Shown: positions 28,947 through 39,688 of the stretch, piece by piece
Position numbering within the stretch: the stretch's first letter is position 1
Layout: every line of letters begins with the position of its first letter
DNA from: a gamma proteobacterium HTCC2207
GTDB taxonomy: Bacteria; Pseudomonadota; Gammaproteobacteria; Pseudomonadales; Porticoccaceae
DNA length: 64,000 nt
Reading direction: 5' to 3'
Assembly: GCA_905182855.1 (NCBI GenBank)
Contig: CAJJDA010000009.1
Location: 1 to 64,000 of the forward strand
Made by a program: the position numbers and the translations under genes
Notes under the pieces: model-generated
The model's database searches: none
Told to the model about the DNA's origin: nothing
The model's input: only the letters and a program-made list of their open reading frames with translations

Positions 28947-28991
28947 AGAATGCATTCAAACAGTTTTTGGTCGCGTTGCCAACCCCTAAAC

Positions 28992-29780
28992 TTAGCTAGC
29001 CTTTCTAGAAAGTAATCCAGTCATTTTTTTCCAAGCCCAAATCAGCGGCGCTGAGAACCCAAAGCCGACCGCCAAAAGAAATAGAATTCGCGGAGGATCA
29101 ATGGTGATAATCACAAAGCCCATCACAATGTAGAGAATCTTAATAAACGGCACCCGACCACGCATATCAAATTCTTTAAAGCTCGGGTATTTGAAATTTG
29201 ACACCATCAGCAAACCCGCGACAGCCGTAAGGACTGCACCTGCAATAGAGAGGGCTAGTATCGATTCTATTTCATAGGTCGACCAGACAAAGCCGGCAAC
29301 TAGGGCAGCAGCAGCAGGGCTGGGTAATCCAGTGAAGGTCTTGCTATCACCCAACTCAGCCTGCACATTGAAGCGCGCTAAACGCAGAGCCGCGCACGAG
29401 GCGTAGACGAAGGCAGCCGCTAACCCCAGCTTACCAAGATCACTAACTCCCCAACCATAGGCTACCACTGCAGGTGCTACGCCAAATGACACCATATCTG
29501 ACAGACTATCGTACTGCACCCCAAAGTCGCTTTGAGTATTGGTCATCCGTGCAACTCGACCGTCTAGACCATCGAAAACCATCGCGGTAAATATGGCCAT
29601 GGCAGCCCACTCATATTGGCCACTAAAGCCGGACAGAACTGCATAAAACCCGCCAAATAAAGCACCGGTTGTCAGTATGTTGGGCAATAGGTAGATACCT
29701 TTACGACGAATAGGTGGCGTTACTGCCGCGCCCGACGCGAACTCTACAACCTTATCTACTGGATCTGCTTTTTTGGTCAT
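28992..29780 (-). CDS. pssA: CDP-diacylglycerol-serine O-phosphatidyltransferase
   Basis: A 262-residue inner-membrane enzyme making phosphatidylserine. The CDP-alcohol phosphatidyltransferase motif is intact: FDGLDGRVARMTNTQSDFGVQYDSLSD (shown here only as D-G-x2-A-R-x8-G-x3-D-x3-D around residues 70-97). It is the multi-helix type II enzyme of Bacillus and many proteobacteria, not the phospholipase-D-like E. coli PssA. It sits between leuA and a phosphatase gene in an area of branched-chain amino acid genes; linkage of pssA with ilvC/leuA is common in related genomes. Confidence 0.92.
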   Translation of the reverse strand: MTKKADPVDKVVEFASGAAVTPPIRRKGIYLLPNILTTGALFGGFYAVLSGFSGQYEWAAMAIFTAMVFDGLDGRVARMTNTQSDFGVQYDSLSDMVSFGVAPAVVAYGWGVSDLGKLGLAAAFVYASCAALRLARFNVQAELGDSKTFTGLPSPAAAALVAGFVWSTYEIESILALSIAGAVLTAVAGLLMVSNFKYPSFKEFDMRGRVPFIKILYIVMGFVIITIDPPRILFLLAVGFGFSAPLIWAWKKMTGLLSRKAS

Positions 29781-29832
29781 GCCTTACTCTCCAACATTAA
29801 AACCACTTGGCCTCGGTAGCTATTATAAAGCT

Positions 29833-30627
29833 TTAGCCCTCTAAATAGCAGTGCTGCATTTTATCCAGATCAGCCTGGGATAATCCTAGTGCCGATATCA
29901 GATAGCATTGAACGTCCCCATAGCGATTTTCGATAGCATCGAGAAATGCGACAATATTGTCCTGATGCACCGAACAATAGGGTATAAGCCATTCACGGTC
30001 CCAGTGTTCGACCTTAGCATCACGCAGATGCCCCTCTACGATGGCGATGAGTTTCTCTGGATCATAGTGCTTCATAGTCAGCATATAATCATCGACAATC
30101 GTCTGTCTGGGTACATCCAGAGCCGACAATATCAGTGCCGCGGCCATACCCGTCCGGTCTTTACCCGCTGAACAATGAAATACCGAGGCGCTGTCAGCGT
30201 CATCAACTATATGACGCATAAAGCGACTAAATGCTGGAATCACTGCCTCAATACAGGCGCCGTAGCTGTTGACCACTAGCTGATGAGATGAACCCGAGGT
30301 TAATTTACCGCCAAATAAAAACTCCCAAAATCGCGAAATATCACCAATAGAGATCTGATAATCATCGATGAACTTTGCCCTTATGGCACAGCTAGGGGAT
30401 TGTGTCTGCTCCTCAATACGACGGAAATCATGCACTTTTGTGATGCCAATCTGCTCAATAACATTCAGGTCATTATCACTGAGGTTGGCCAGATGACCGC
30501 AGCGCATAATTTTCCGCCACTTAACTGTCCGGCCCTGATTATTAACATAGCCGCCGATATCACGGAAATTAATACCTCCATCAAGACCAACCACTCGAGT
30601 CTTTCCATTGTCCATCGTTACACTCAC
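29833..30627 (-). CDS. Tyrosine-protein phosphatase (Y_phosphatase3 family)
   Basis: A 264-residue DSP-like phosphatase. The P-loop FHCSAGKDRTGMAAALIL carries the catalytic Cys and Arg (C-x5-R). The N-terminal GGINFRDIGGYVNNQGRTVKW is typical of this family, related to Listeria LipA, which acts on phosphotyrosine and phosphoinositides. No signal peptide is seen, so it is likely cytoplasmic. The GTG start at 30627 is used here; an ATG at 30615 is equally possible. Confidence 0.85.
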   Translation of the reverse strand: MSVTMDNGKTRVVGLDGGINFRDIGGYVNNQGRTVKWRKIMRCGHLANLSDNDLNVIEQIGITKVHDFRRIEEQTQSPSCAIRAKFIDDYQISIGDISRFWEFLFGGKLTSGSSHQLVVNSYGACIEAVIPAFSRFMRHIVDDADSASVFHCSAGKDRTGMAAALILSALDVPRQTIVDDYMLTMKHYDPEKLIAIVEGHLRDAKVEHWDREWLIPYCSVHQDNIVAFLDAIENRYGDVQCYLISALGLSQADLDKMQHCYLEG

Positions 30628-30670
30628 TCTGTTTTATAAGACAGTCTTTTTCTGAATTACGAGCGTCAAC

Positions 30671-30704
30671 CTAAAACGGCCCACTGAATCGCGAGCCGTT
30701 TTAG
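30671..30704 (-). terminator. Terminator after ilvC
   Basis: A ten-base perfect inverted repeat (CTAAAACGGC and GCCGTTTTAG) with a 14-base loop lies 26 bases beyond the ilvC stop. The TTTT inside the outer arm could serve as the U-tract of a shorter stem. Confidence 0.65.
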
Positions 30705-30729
30705 AGTTTGCAACTAAAAATTTGCGCGA

Positions 30730-31755
<1,026 letters not shown>

Positions 31756-31772
31756 CTAATATTTAAAAAGAG

Positions 31773-32267
31773 TTATACCCGTAAAAATTTATCGCCGCGG
31801 GAGATGCCAGAAACGCCACTCCTCACCACTTCCATAATACCCATCTCCCGAACAGCCTCGATAAAGGCATCCAGCTTATGACTATCGCCAGTCAACTGCA
31901 CTGTATAGGTCGTTGGCGTCACATCAATAACATGACCCCGAAAGATTTCCACACAGCTTTTTAATTCCGTCCGAATATCTTTGTCTGTCGCTTTCATTTT
32001 AACTAACATCAACTCGCGCTCAATATGCGCGCCGACGGTTAGGTCGACCACCTTAATAGTATCAATCAACTTGTGCAGCTGTTTGACTATCTGCTCAGCC
32101 ATATGATCGTCACCCTGCGTAGTCAATGTTAAACGCGACAGAGTGTCATCATCTGTAGGCGCGACAGTCAATGTGTCGATATTATAACCGCGTTGGGCAA
32201 ATAGACCGACAACTCTTGACAGAGCACCCGCCTCATTTTCTAACAGGATAGAGATTATTCGCTTCAT
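31773..32267 (-). CDS. ilvH: Acetolactate synthase small (regulatory) subunit
   Basis: A 164-residue regulatory subunit with an N-terminal ACT domain (ISILLENEAGALSRVVGLFAQRGYNIDTL) that binds valine for feedback inhibition, and a C-terminal domain involved in activating the large subunit. The start at 32267 is preferred: GGAGAG lies upstream inside ilvB and the ATG overlaps the ilvB stop (TAATG), showing translational coupling; an upstream in-frame start adds nine unconserved residues. Confidence 0.94.
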   Translation of the reverse strand: MKRIISILLENEAGALSRVVGLFAQRGYNIDTLTVAPTDDDTLSRLTLTTQGDDHMAEQIVKQLHKLIDTIKVVDLTVGAHIERELMLVKMKATDKDIRTELKSCVEIFRGHVIDVTPTTYTVQLTGDSHKLDAFIEAVREMGIMEVVRSGVSGISRGDKFLRV

Positions 32268-34003
32268 TAGGTTCTCTCCGTCTTGTTTAGCCACAGATCA
32301 CGCATCGAACCACCCGGCATTTGCATAGGATAAACGTGTTCTGATCGATCAATATCGATATCCATAAAGACCACACGGTCTTTCATAGCAAAACATTCAC
32401 GCATCTTTTCTTCCAACTCATCAATATGAGTAATTTTCATACCCACATGCCCATAGGCCTCAGCCAGCTTGACGAAATCTGGCAGCGATTCTTCGTATAC
32501 GCTCTCTGAATACCGACTGCTATAGTTCATATCCTGCCACTGACGAACCATTCCCAAGGCAGCATTGTTTAGATTGATAATCTTAACCGGTAGATTGTGC
32601 TGCGTGCACGTCGACAGTTCTTGAATATTCATCTGAATACTTCCTTCGCCGGTAACGCAGGCAACATCGGTATCCGGGAATGCCAGTTTACAGCCCATTG
32701 CCGCCGGCAAGCCAAATCCCATGGTGCCAAGCCCACCAGAGTTAATCCAGGTACGCGGCTTATCAAACAGGTAGTACTGCGCGGCAAACATCTGGTGCTG
32801 CCCAACATCCGAGGTCACTATCGCTTTGCCATTAGTGACCTTGTAAAGCATCTTGATAACGTCTTGCGGCTTGATACAGTTACCTGAACTCTCCTCATAG
32901 CGAGAGGCGGTATAAATACCTTGATCCGCTCGCCATTGATCGAGTTGTATCCACCATTCTGCAAGCGCTGCCGAATCAGGACTCAGCCCCATCTCTTGAT
33001 AAATCGCCATCATTTCGCTCAGCACGGCATTACAGGTGCCCACGATGGGAATGTGCGCCTCGATATTTTTGGATACCGAAGTGGGGTCCACATCAACGTG
33101 AATAATCGTCGCGTGAGGACAAAACTTTTCCAGGTCATTGGTCACTCGATCATCAAAACGCGCACCAATCGCAAAAATAACATCTGCATGGTGCATCGCC
33201 GTATTGGCTTCATAAGTACCATGCATACCTAACATGCCAAGATACTGACGATCGGTGCCCGGGTAACACCCCAGACCCATCAAGGTATTGGTCACGGGGT
33301 AATTCAGTGCTTGCGCTAGTTCGATCAGCTTTTCTGACGCGTTATCAATGACTACACCACCACCAGCGTAGATAATCGGTCGCTTGGCTGCCAAAAGTGT
33401 CTTAACGGCACGTTTAATTTGACCACGATGACCCTTGGTAGTGGGCTGATAAGAGCGCATCTTAACGTCACTAGGATAGGCATAAGGCACCTTATAACTG
33501 GGGTCGGTAACATCCTTAGGAATATCAACAACCACCGGGCCGGGACGACCGGTGCCAGCAATATAGTAGGCTTTGGCGATAGTGGCAGCGATGTCTTCAG
33601 CGCGCGTCACCAGAAAGCTATGCTTAACAATCGGGCGTGAAACGCCGACCATATCGGTTTCCTGAAAAGCGTCCTGACCAATTTTAGTCAGTGGCACCTG
33701 CCCCGAGATAACCACTAGGGGGATAGAGTCCATATAGGCTGTCGCGATACCCGTAATCGCATTGGTTGCGCCGGGCCCAGAGGTAACCAGAGCTGTGCCA
33801 ACTTTGCCGGTAGCGCGGGAATAACCGTCAGCAGCGTGAACTGCAGCCTGCTCGTGACGAACCAGAAGATGGCGCACCTCATCCTGTCGATATAGTGCAT
33901 CATAGATGTGCAATGCAGCGCCGCCAGGGTAACCCCAAACGTTCTTGATACCTGCATCTTTTAAAGCGCGAATGACAATTTCACCGCCAGATAAGAGTTC
34001 CAC
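32267..34003 (-). CDS. ilvB: Acetolactate synthase large subunit (biosynthetic)
   Basis: A 578-residue ThDP enzyme that makes acetolactate or acetohydroxybutyrate. Visible features: catalytic Glu in [19 protein letters not shown], the FAD-binding central part, and the ThDP motif [15 protein letters not shown] with N-L-N-N-A. Closest in type to IlvI ([14 protein letters not shown] at the start). The start is GTG at 34003 with GAGGAC upstream. It is the first gene of ilvBHC and has a structured leader. Confidence 0.95.
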   Translation of the reverse strand: MELLSGGEIVIRALKDAGIKNVWGYPGGAALHIYDALYRQDEVRHLLVRHEQAAVHAADGYSRATGKVGTALVTSGPGATNAITGIATAYMDSIPLVVISGQVPLTKIGQDAFQETDMVGVSRPIVKHSFLVTRAEDIAATIAKAYYIAGTGRPGPVVVDIPKDVTDPSYKVPYAYPSDVKMRSYQPTTKGHRGQIKRAVKTLLAAKRPIIYAGGGVVIDNASEKLIELAQALNYPVTNTLMGLGCYPGTDRQYLGMLGMHGTYEANTAMHHADVIFAIGARFDDRVTNDLEKFCPHATIIHVDVDPTSVSKNIEAHIPIVGTCNAVLSEMMAIYQEMGLSPDSAALAEWWIQLDQWRADQGIYTASRYEESSGNCIKPQDVIKMLYKVTNGKAIVTSDVGQHQMFAAQYYLFDKPRTWINSGGLGTMGFGLPAAMGCKLAFPDTDVACVTGEGSIQMNIQELSTCTQHNLPVKIINLNNAALGMVRQWQDMNYSSRYSESVYEESLPDFVKLAEAYGHVGMKITHIDELEEKMRECFAMKDRVVFMDIDIDRSEHVYPMQMPGGSMRDLWLNKTERT

Positions 34004-34258
34004 AACATGTCCTCACATAAATTATGATCAGAACGGTTCTCAGTGGCTTTTCGCTGTTACATCAATAGTGGCGCCGCGATTGCGACAAGATCCAGTCACA
34101 CCGATAAGTGCTCGATGACTGCAGCTGGCGCTATGGGTATCAGCGCCCTCCCTGATGATGACCAGCGGCGTTGATTTCGCCCCCTGGTACTTCGTCCAAA
34201 AATCCACACTGATAGGCGTAGAATTGGCGTAATTTAACACTTTTAGTTGATTAGTCAA
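34004..34258 (-). promoter_or_regulatory. Promoter and structured 5' leader of ilvBHC
   Basis: The minus strand shows TTGACT (34258-34253), 16 bases, TAAATT (34236-34231), a plausible sigma70 promoter. The transcribed leader contains three hairpins in a row: ACCAG/CTGGT with an inner GGCG/CGCC (34188-34161), GGCGCT/AGCGCC (34147-34127) and CAGTCA/TGACTG (34121-34093). No clear U-tract follows any of them. No leader peptide rich in Ile/Val/Leu codons with a good start was seen. Regulation by RNA structure is inferred. Confidence 0.4.
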
Positions 34259-34260
34259 TA

Positions 34261-34631
34261 CTTAAATAACCGGCCACCGTCTCTAGGGGTGAATTAATCA
34301 GCTACCAAGCCATGCGACATGGCTACCTAATAATCGCGTAACTTCCCAATCCCTCGGCTACTATTTCTCGAGAGCCAGAATAACAGGGTCGATAAAATGA
34401 CATTATCATCAGTCAAAAGGCGACAGGCCTCTAAGTTACATTGGGGACAAATTGATGACCGAGGGAAACCGACAATCTAGTAAGTTCGCATAGCTGTACA
34501 AGAAGACAAACAGAGGACAACGATACGACAGACACCCAGGCAGCCCGATTAAAGAAAAGCTCGCACACTTAGTCTTTATGGCACAATATATCTATCCCAT
34601 ACAGTAACTCAATTCAATAAAGGCTTTTTAA
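34261..34631. other. Intergenic stretch without a recognisable gene
   Basis: About 370 bases between the ilvBHC promoter and the divergent amidohydrolase gene. The only structure I see is a seven-base perfect inverted repeat with a three-base loop, AGCCATG-CGA-CATGGCT (34308-34324), without a T-run. No open frame of note and no tRNA-like fold are apparent. The promoter of the amidohydrolase gene should lie near the right end, but none is clear. Confidence 0.5.
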
Positions 34632-36305
34632 ATGATAAAGGTTAACTGGCTGTCAGTGCAGCTGTTATTAGTCACCTTTTTGGCGGGGTGCTCTGAACCT
34701 CAAAAGTCAGAACAACTTGTTATAGAAAATGTTAATGGCTACACCTTTGACAATGACCGCCAACTTCAGCGATTTCAAACACTGGTTATAGAAGAGGGCA
34801 AAGTGATAGCCTCCGGCGGCCCTGAACTAGCAAGCAATTATTCTCAGGCCGAAAAAGTTGATGGCCAGGGAAAAACGTTATTACCAGGGATGACGGATGC
34901 CCACGGCCATGTCTCAAGCCTTGGCTTCAGTTTGTTAAGAATAGATTTGCGAGGTCTTGAATCCGCTCAGAATACGGCTCAGGTTGTCGCCCAATATGCC
35001 GCCCGGAAACCGGCTCTAAGTTGGATACAGGGTCGCGGCTGGAATCAGGTACTTTGGGCAGGCAAGCAGTTCCCAAGCGCAGCAATCCTGGATGTCGAGA
35101 TTGATGATCGTCCAGTTTGGCTAGAACGAATTGATGGTCATGCAGGTTGGGCAAACAGTGCCGCAATGAAATTGGCAGGCATTACCAAACATACGCTCGC
35201 GCCTGCGGGCGGCGAGATTATCCATGATGCAGCTGGTGAACCAACCGGCATTTTGATCGACAATGCCATGGCTTTGGTGGTGGATGTTATCCCGCAACCC
35301 AATGACGACGAAATTGCCTTAGCTTTAGAGACGGTAAGTAAACATTTTTTGAGTCTCGGCATTACGTCTACCCATGACGCTGGAGTTAGCCCCGCCGAAC
35401 ATGCTCTATATCGAAAAACTGCAGATAAGGGGCGAATGCAGGTGCGTATTTATGGCATGATTTCATCAACAAATGCAGATCTTGATCAGACATTTGCTCA
35501 GGGTCCGACTATTGATGAGCAAGATTTTTATACCGTGCGCAGTGTCAAGATATATACCGACGGAGCGCTGGGTAGCCGCGGCGCAGCAATGTTAAAACCC
35601 TATACCGACAGACCAGATCACAGCGGACTGCTACTCACCAGTGCAGAACAGCTTCGGAGTCTCTTCAGTCGGGCCATTAAGGCTGACTTTCAAGTGGCTA
35701 TTCATGCGATTGGCGACAGGGGCAATCGCATTGCCCTAGACGAAGTCGAGCATGCCTACGCCACAGTCGGAGGTCGTCATCTACGTCATCGTATCGAGCA
35801 TTCACAGGTTGTGACGCTCGAGGATATTCCCCGGTTTAAGGCTTTAGACGTTATTCCTTCAATGCAACCGACCCATGCCACTAGTGATATGAATATGGCT
35901 GAAGATAGAATTGGCCCAGAGCGTCTTAAGGGGGCCTATGCTTGGCGGAGCTTTCTTGATCAGGGCAGCCGCATAGTTTCAGGCTCTGACTACCCCATAG
36001 AACGGGCCGATCCCTTCGCCGGCATTCATGCCGCTGTCACTCGACAGAACAGTGCCAATCTGCCACAAGATGGTTGGATCGCCGAACAGTCTATGACTTT
36101 GCAGGAAGTATTGCGGAGTTTTACTATTGATGCAGCCTGGGCGGCTCATCAGGAAGAGCGACTGGGTGGGCTTACCGCAGGAAAATGGGCCGATTTTATA
36201 TTACTGGATCAGGATGTTTTCCAAATTGAGCCTGAACGTTTATGGCAAACCAAGGTGTTGGAAACCTGGCTGGGTGGCAAGCAGGTATACCGAGCTGCCG
36301 ATTAG
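34632..36305 (+). CDS. Amidohydrolase family lipoprotein (YtcJ-like)
   Basis: A 557-residue amidohydrolase_3 protein. It starts with a lipoprotein signal ([13 protein letters not shown]; lipid Cys about residue 19), so it probably acts in the periplasm or at the outer membrane. Metal-site segments include GMTDAHGHV, a central [28 protein letters not shown] and SGSDYPIE. The family includes N-substituted formamide deformylases and imidazolone-propionase relatives; the substrate cannot be told. It ends overlapping panD tail-to-tail by four bases. Confidence 0.87.
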   Translation: MIKVNWLSVQLLLVTFLAGCSEPQKSEQLVIENVNGYTFDNDRQLQRFQTLVIEEGKVIASGGPELASNYSQAEKVDGQGKTLLPGMTDAHGHVSSLGFSLLRIDLRGLESAQNTAQVVAQYAARKPALSWIQGRGWNQVLWAGKQFPSAAILDVEIDDRPVWLERIDGHAGWANSAAMKLAGITKHTLAPAGGEIIHDAAGEPTGILIDNAMALVVDVIPQPNDDEIALALETVSKHFLSLGITSTHDAGVSPAEHALYRKTADKGRMQVRIYGMISSTNADLDQTFAQGPTIDEQDFYTVRSVKIYTDGALGSRGAAMLKPYTDRPDHSGLLLTSAEQLRSLFSRAIKADFQVAIHAIGDRGNRIALDEVEHAYATVGGRHLRHRIEHSQVVTLEDIPRFKALDVIPSMQPTHATSDMNMAEDRIGPERLKGAYAWRSFLDQGSRIVSGSDYPIERADPFAGIHAAVTRQNSANLPQDGWIAEQSMTLQEVLRSFTIDAAWAAHQEERLGGLTAGKWADFILLDQDVFQIEPERLWQTKVLETWLGGKQVYRAAD

Positions 36306-36691
36306 CGCTCGGGCGCCGCCTGCACCGCAATGGTATCGGTAGAGCGCTCAACACAGTTTTGTTCGGTCAAATAAACCAACTTCGGTTTATGCTGCGCTGC
36401 CTCGGCTTCAAAGAACTGCCCATAAGTTGCAATAATAATCCTATCCCCGACCTGGCATCGACGAGCCGCGGCGCCGTTCATAGAGATAATCCCTGAACCT
36501 GCCTCAGCAACAATAATATAGGTAGTAAAGCGCTCACCATTACTCACATTATAAATATCAATCTGCTCAAACTCTCGCATACCTGACAACGCCAGCAAAT
36601 CGGCATCAATGGCGCAGGAGCCGTCGTACCAAAGCTCTGCCTGAGTGAAAGAGGCCATATGTAATTTAGCTTTTAGAAAAACCGACATCAT
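36302..36691 (-). CDS. panD: Aspartate 1-decarboxylase
   Basis: A pyruvoyl enzyme making beta-alanine for pantothenate. The self-cleavage site is the Gly-Ser of [13 protein letters not shown] (about residue 24/25), and the conserved KLH near the start, [13 protein letters not shown] and [13 protein letters not shown] are all present. The start is taken at the first ATG of a TTG-ATG-ATG run; the ribosome-binding site is weak, so it may be translated by coupling with panC upstream (about 40 bases). About 129 residues, usual for the family. Confidence 0.93.
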   Translation of the reverse strand: MMSVFLKAKLHMASFTQAELWYDGSCAIDADLLALSGMREFEQIDIYNVSNGERFTTYIIVAEAGSGIISMNGAAARRCQVGDRIIIATYGQFFEAEAAQHKPKLVYLTEQNCVERSTDTIAVQAAPER

Positions 36692-36735
36692 CAAGGAAAC
36701 TTCAATTCAAAACGCCTAGCGGCCAATATCGGTAG

Positions 36736-37584
36736 CTAAAGCGTTATACTCAAGTTATCAATTAGTCTCGCGGCTTGGGTAAACATTGCACCCAGAACAG
36801 TAATCTCAAGATCGTCGTCCGCGGCTAGATCCAGTGTTTTACTATTACACAGAGTAATATAATCAACCTTAAAACCCGCCGCCACAATACGCGCCGCGGC
36901 GGTATTCTCAAGAGCATCGAATCTGCGGTTACCGGCTTTAATTTCTGCGGCTATCCACTCTAGGCTATCTTTAAGCACAGTTACTAAAGGGCGTTCTTCT
37001 GCAGTGATATAGCTATTGCGTGAACTCATAGCCAGACCGTCGGCTTCTCGATGAATCGGTGCCGAAGTAATCTGGACAGCCAAACAAAGATCTTCTGCCA
37101 TCCGGCGAATAACTGCCAACTGCTGGTAGTCTTTAATACCAAAAATAGCTTCGTCAGGCTGTACTATATTAAAGAGCTTGCTGACGACGGTAGTGACCCC
37201 TTCAAAATGGCCTGGACGGCTGGCGCCGCAAAGCACATCGGTCATGGTCGGGCAGATAACACGACTCTGGGTATCCAAGCCATTGGGGTACATCTCTATA
37301 TCATCGGGATGGAATAGATAATTGCAGCCCGCATTGCGTAACTTTTCACAATCAGTCTCATAGGTGCGCGGATACTTATCCCAGTCTTCGTTTAACCCAA
37401 ACTGCAAGGCGTTGACGAAGATAGAGCAGACCACGATGTCATTGCTCTCGGCGGCCTGCTTGATCAGCGCTAAATGACCATCATGAAGGTTGCCCATAGT
37501 CGGCACAAAACCAACACGCAGTCCTTCGCGACGATCTTTATTTAAACTCTCTCGCAGTCCAGCGACAGTATGAAAAACCTTCAT
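36736..37584 (-). CDS. panC: Pantothenate synthetase (pantoate-beta-alanine ligase)
   Basis: A 282-residue cytidylyltransferase-fold ligase joining pantoate and beta-alanine with ATP. HIGH-like [16 protein letters not shown] and the KMSKS-equivalent AMSSRNSYI are present, with [15 protein letters not shown] between. It is followed by panD, which supplies its beta-alanine substrate. panB is not in this window. dnaB lies 23 bases upstream on the same strand. Confidence 0.95.
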   Translation of the reverse strand: MKVFHTVAGLRESLNKDRREGLRVGFVPTMGNLHDGHLALIKQAAESNDIVVCSIFVNALQFGLNEDWDKYPRTYETDCEKLRNAGCNYLFHPDDIEMYPNGLDTQSRVICPTMTDVLCGASRPGHFEGVTTVVSKLFNIVQPDEAIFGIKDYQQLAVIRRMAEDLCLAVQITSAPIHREADGLAMSSRNSYITAEERPLVTVLKDSLEWIAAEIKAGNRRFDALENTAAARIVAAGFKVDYITLCNSKTLDLAADDDLEITVLGAMFTQAARLIDNLSITL

Positions 37585-37607
37585 TAGCGAAGTCCTTTTA
37601 CTCTAGG

Positions 37608-39056
37608 TTATTGACCGGTGAAATGGTCACCTGCCAAGTTTTCAAAGCGCGTATATTTACCCATAAAGATGAGGCGGCAGGTCCCTATTGGACCATTCCG
37701 CTGCTTGCCGATTATGATTTCAGCAGTGCCCTTATCAGGACTATCCTCGTTATAGACCTCATCCCGATAGATAAAGGCAATAACATCAGCATCCTGCTCA
37801 ATAGCACCAGATTCACGCAAATCAGCATTCACCGGCCGCTTATTAGGCCGCTGTTCAACATTTCGACTGAGCTGAGATAGCGCAATGACCGGACAGTTAT
37901 ACTCTCGGGCCAAACCTTTCAGTTCACGGGAGATCTGTGAAATTTCCTGAACTCTACCCTCTGCAGAATTAGTACCATTCATCAACTGCAGGTAATCTAC
38001 CATAATCATACCCGGCTGAGCCTGCTCATAGAGATCTTCAACATCAGGTGGCGTATCCGCGCCATGTTCGCCCTGCCATTTTTGACGCAGCTGATCCACT
38101 CGCTCACGGGTAAACTGCTTTATGCGACTGCGCATCTCTAACGGTGTGATACCTGCAGAATCATCGATAAATAAGGGCCTGTCTTTGAGCCTTTGTGCCG
38201 CGCTACTAAGCCGCGGCCAGTCATCTTCCACCAGATTGCCCGAACGCATGCGCGTAGCATCAATCTTACCGATGGAGGACAGCATTCTCATGATCAGACT
38301 ACTCGCAGGCATCTCTAAAGAGAATACTAGGACCGGGCGATCCTGATGTAAGGTCGCATGTTCAACCATATTCATAGCGAATGCGGTCTTACCCATTGAT
38401 GGTCGACCGGCAATAATCACCAAATCAGACTTTTGCCAGCCAGAAGTCATCGAATCGAGATCACTAAACCCTGTGCTGAGACCGGTAATGTCAGTATCGT
38501 TTTTAAACAACTCATCAAGACGCTCAACGGCCTCTTTGATCAGCGAGTTCACTTCTTTAAAGCCGCCTTTTTTCGGGCGATTTTCAATAATTTCCTGAAG
38601 TCGGCTCTCTGCTTCCGCCAGTAATTTTGAACTGTCCCAACCCAACGGGTTATAGCCCTTGCGAACCATTTCACTGGCTGCACCAATTAACTGGCGAACA
38701 ATGGAGCGCTCAAGGACAATCTGAGTGTAGGCTTTAATATTGGCAGAACTTGGCGTGCCATGCGCTAGATCGACGAGATACTCGGCGCCACCAATGGCGC
38801 CAAGTTCATTATTATTTTGTAAAAATTCGGAGAGAGTAATCGGGTCAAATGGCTGCCCCTCTGCAGCCAGCCGATGCATAGCATTAAAAATCAACTGATG
38901 ATCTTTGCTGTAAAAGTCACTGTCGGATAGTATTTCCGCGATAGAATCAAACGCATCGTTCTTCAGCATCAAGCCACCCAGAACCGCCTGTTCCGCCTCG
39001 ATAGAATGGGGCAGTGGCTGACTGGCGCTAGGTTCCGCGAATAGTGCTTCGTTCAT
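37608..39056 (-). CDS. dnaB: Replicative DNA helicase
   Basis: A 482-residue hexameric helicase. The N-terminal domain (HSIEAEQAVLGGLML) is followed by a linker and the RecA-like motor: Walker A AGRPSMGKTAFAMN, Walker B IMVDYLQLM and the arginine finger region SQLSRNVEQRPNKRP. The usual dnaB neighbour rplI lies upstream, separated by a strong terminator, so dnaB-panC-panD has its own promoter or relies on read-through. No intein is present. Confidence 0.97.
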   Translation of the reverse strand: MNEALFAEPSASQPLPHSIEAEQAVLGGLMLKNDAFDSIAEILSDSDFYSKDHQLIFNAMHRLAAEGQPFDPITLSEFLQNNNELGAIGGAEYLVDLAHGTPSSANIKAYTQIVLERSIVRQLIGAASEMVRKGYNPLGWDSSKLLAEAESRLQEIIENRPKKGGFKEVNSLIKEAVERLDELFKNDTDITGLSTGFSDLDSMTSGWQKSDLVIIAGRPSMGKTAFAMNMVEHATLHQDRPVLVFSLEMPASSLIMRMLSSIGKIDATRMRSGNLVEDDWPRLSSAAQRLKDRPLFIDDSAGITPLEMRSRIKQFTRERVDQLRQKWQGEHGADTPPDVEDLYEQAQPGMIMVDYLQLMNGTNSAEGRVQEISQISRELKGLAREYNCPVIALSQLSRNVEQRPNKRPVNADLRESGAIEQDADVIAFIYRDEVYNEDSPDKGTAEIIIGKQRNGPIGTCRLIFMGKYTRFENLAGDHFTGQ

Positions 39057-39113
39057 AGCAGCGCTCTTTAACCTGTAGTGAAATGTAGACTACCTTTATA
39101 TGTGCCAATAAAC

Positions 39114-39150
39114 AAAAACGGCACTGCATCTTATTAAGAAGCAGTGCCGT
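39114..39150 (-). terminator. Rho-independent terminator after rplI
   Basis: ACGGCACTGC and GCAGTGCCGT form a ten-base perfect stem with a 13-base loop, followed on the minus strand by five T residues. It ends the rpsF-rpsR-rplI transcript ahead of dnaB. Confidence 0.9.
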
Positions 39151-39203
39151 TATGCAATAGCTTTACTGACGTACTAGCTTCTGAAACCGCTAGATATCGT
39201 AAA

Positions 39204-39653
39204 TTACTCGGCTTCGATCACTAGGGTGACTGATTGAACCAAATCGAGGTGCAGTTGAACGTCAAATGTGAACTCACCAACATGGCGAAAACCACCCGTT
39301 GGTAGGTTAATTTCACTCTTAGACACTTCGCCACCAGCAGCATTGATCGCATCTTCTAATTCGCGAACGCCGACCGAACCAAACAGCTTACCCTCATCAC
39401 CAGCAATCGCGCTGATAGTAACAGCACCCATAGCCTCAAGCTTAGCGGCGCGAGCCTGAGCTAGACCGAGTTTATCCGCCGCAGCGGCCTCGAGTCCTGC
39501 ACGACGTACTTCTACATCAGCAATATTTGCTTCAGTGGCGAAGACTGCCTTGCCCTGAGGGACTAAATAGTTGCGTCCATAACCGGCTTTAACATTAGCC
39601 TTGTCACCGATATTGCCCAACTTACCAATTTTTTCCAGCAGAATAACTTGCAT
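39204..39653 (-). CDS. rplI: Ribosomal protein L9
   Basis: A 149-residue large-subunit protein with an N-terminal globular RNA-binding domain ([30 protein letters not shown], whose family signature is G-x2-G-x4-V-x2-G-Y-x-R-N), a long central helix rich in Ala and Lys, and a C-terminal domain. Last gene of the rpsF-rpsR-DUF2232-rplI cluster. Confidence 0.97.
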   Translation of the reverse strand: MQVILLEKIGKLGNIGDKANVKAGYGRNYLVPQGKAVFATEANIADVEVRRAGLEAAAADKLGLAQARAAKLEAMGAVTISAIAGDEGKLFGSVGVRELEDAINAAGGEVSKSEINLPTGGFRHVGEFTFDVQLHLDLVQSVTLVIEAE

Positions 39654-39688
39654 CTCAATAACCTCGTTTGCTTACTACCTGCTCAGAC

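Noticed and set aside
34040-34258. 72-codon frame upstream of ilvB, with a possible Leu-Val-Ile-Ile run
   Set aside because: It begins at a TTG that is part of the likely -35 element and lacks a ribosome-binding site; the composition is not that of a branched-chain leader peptide.
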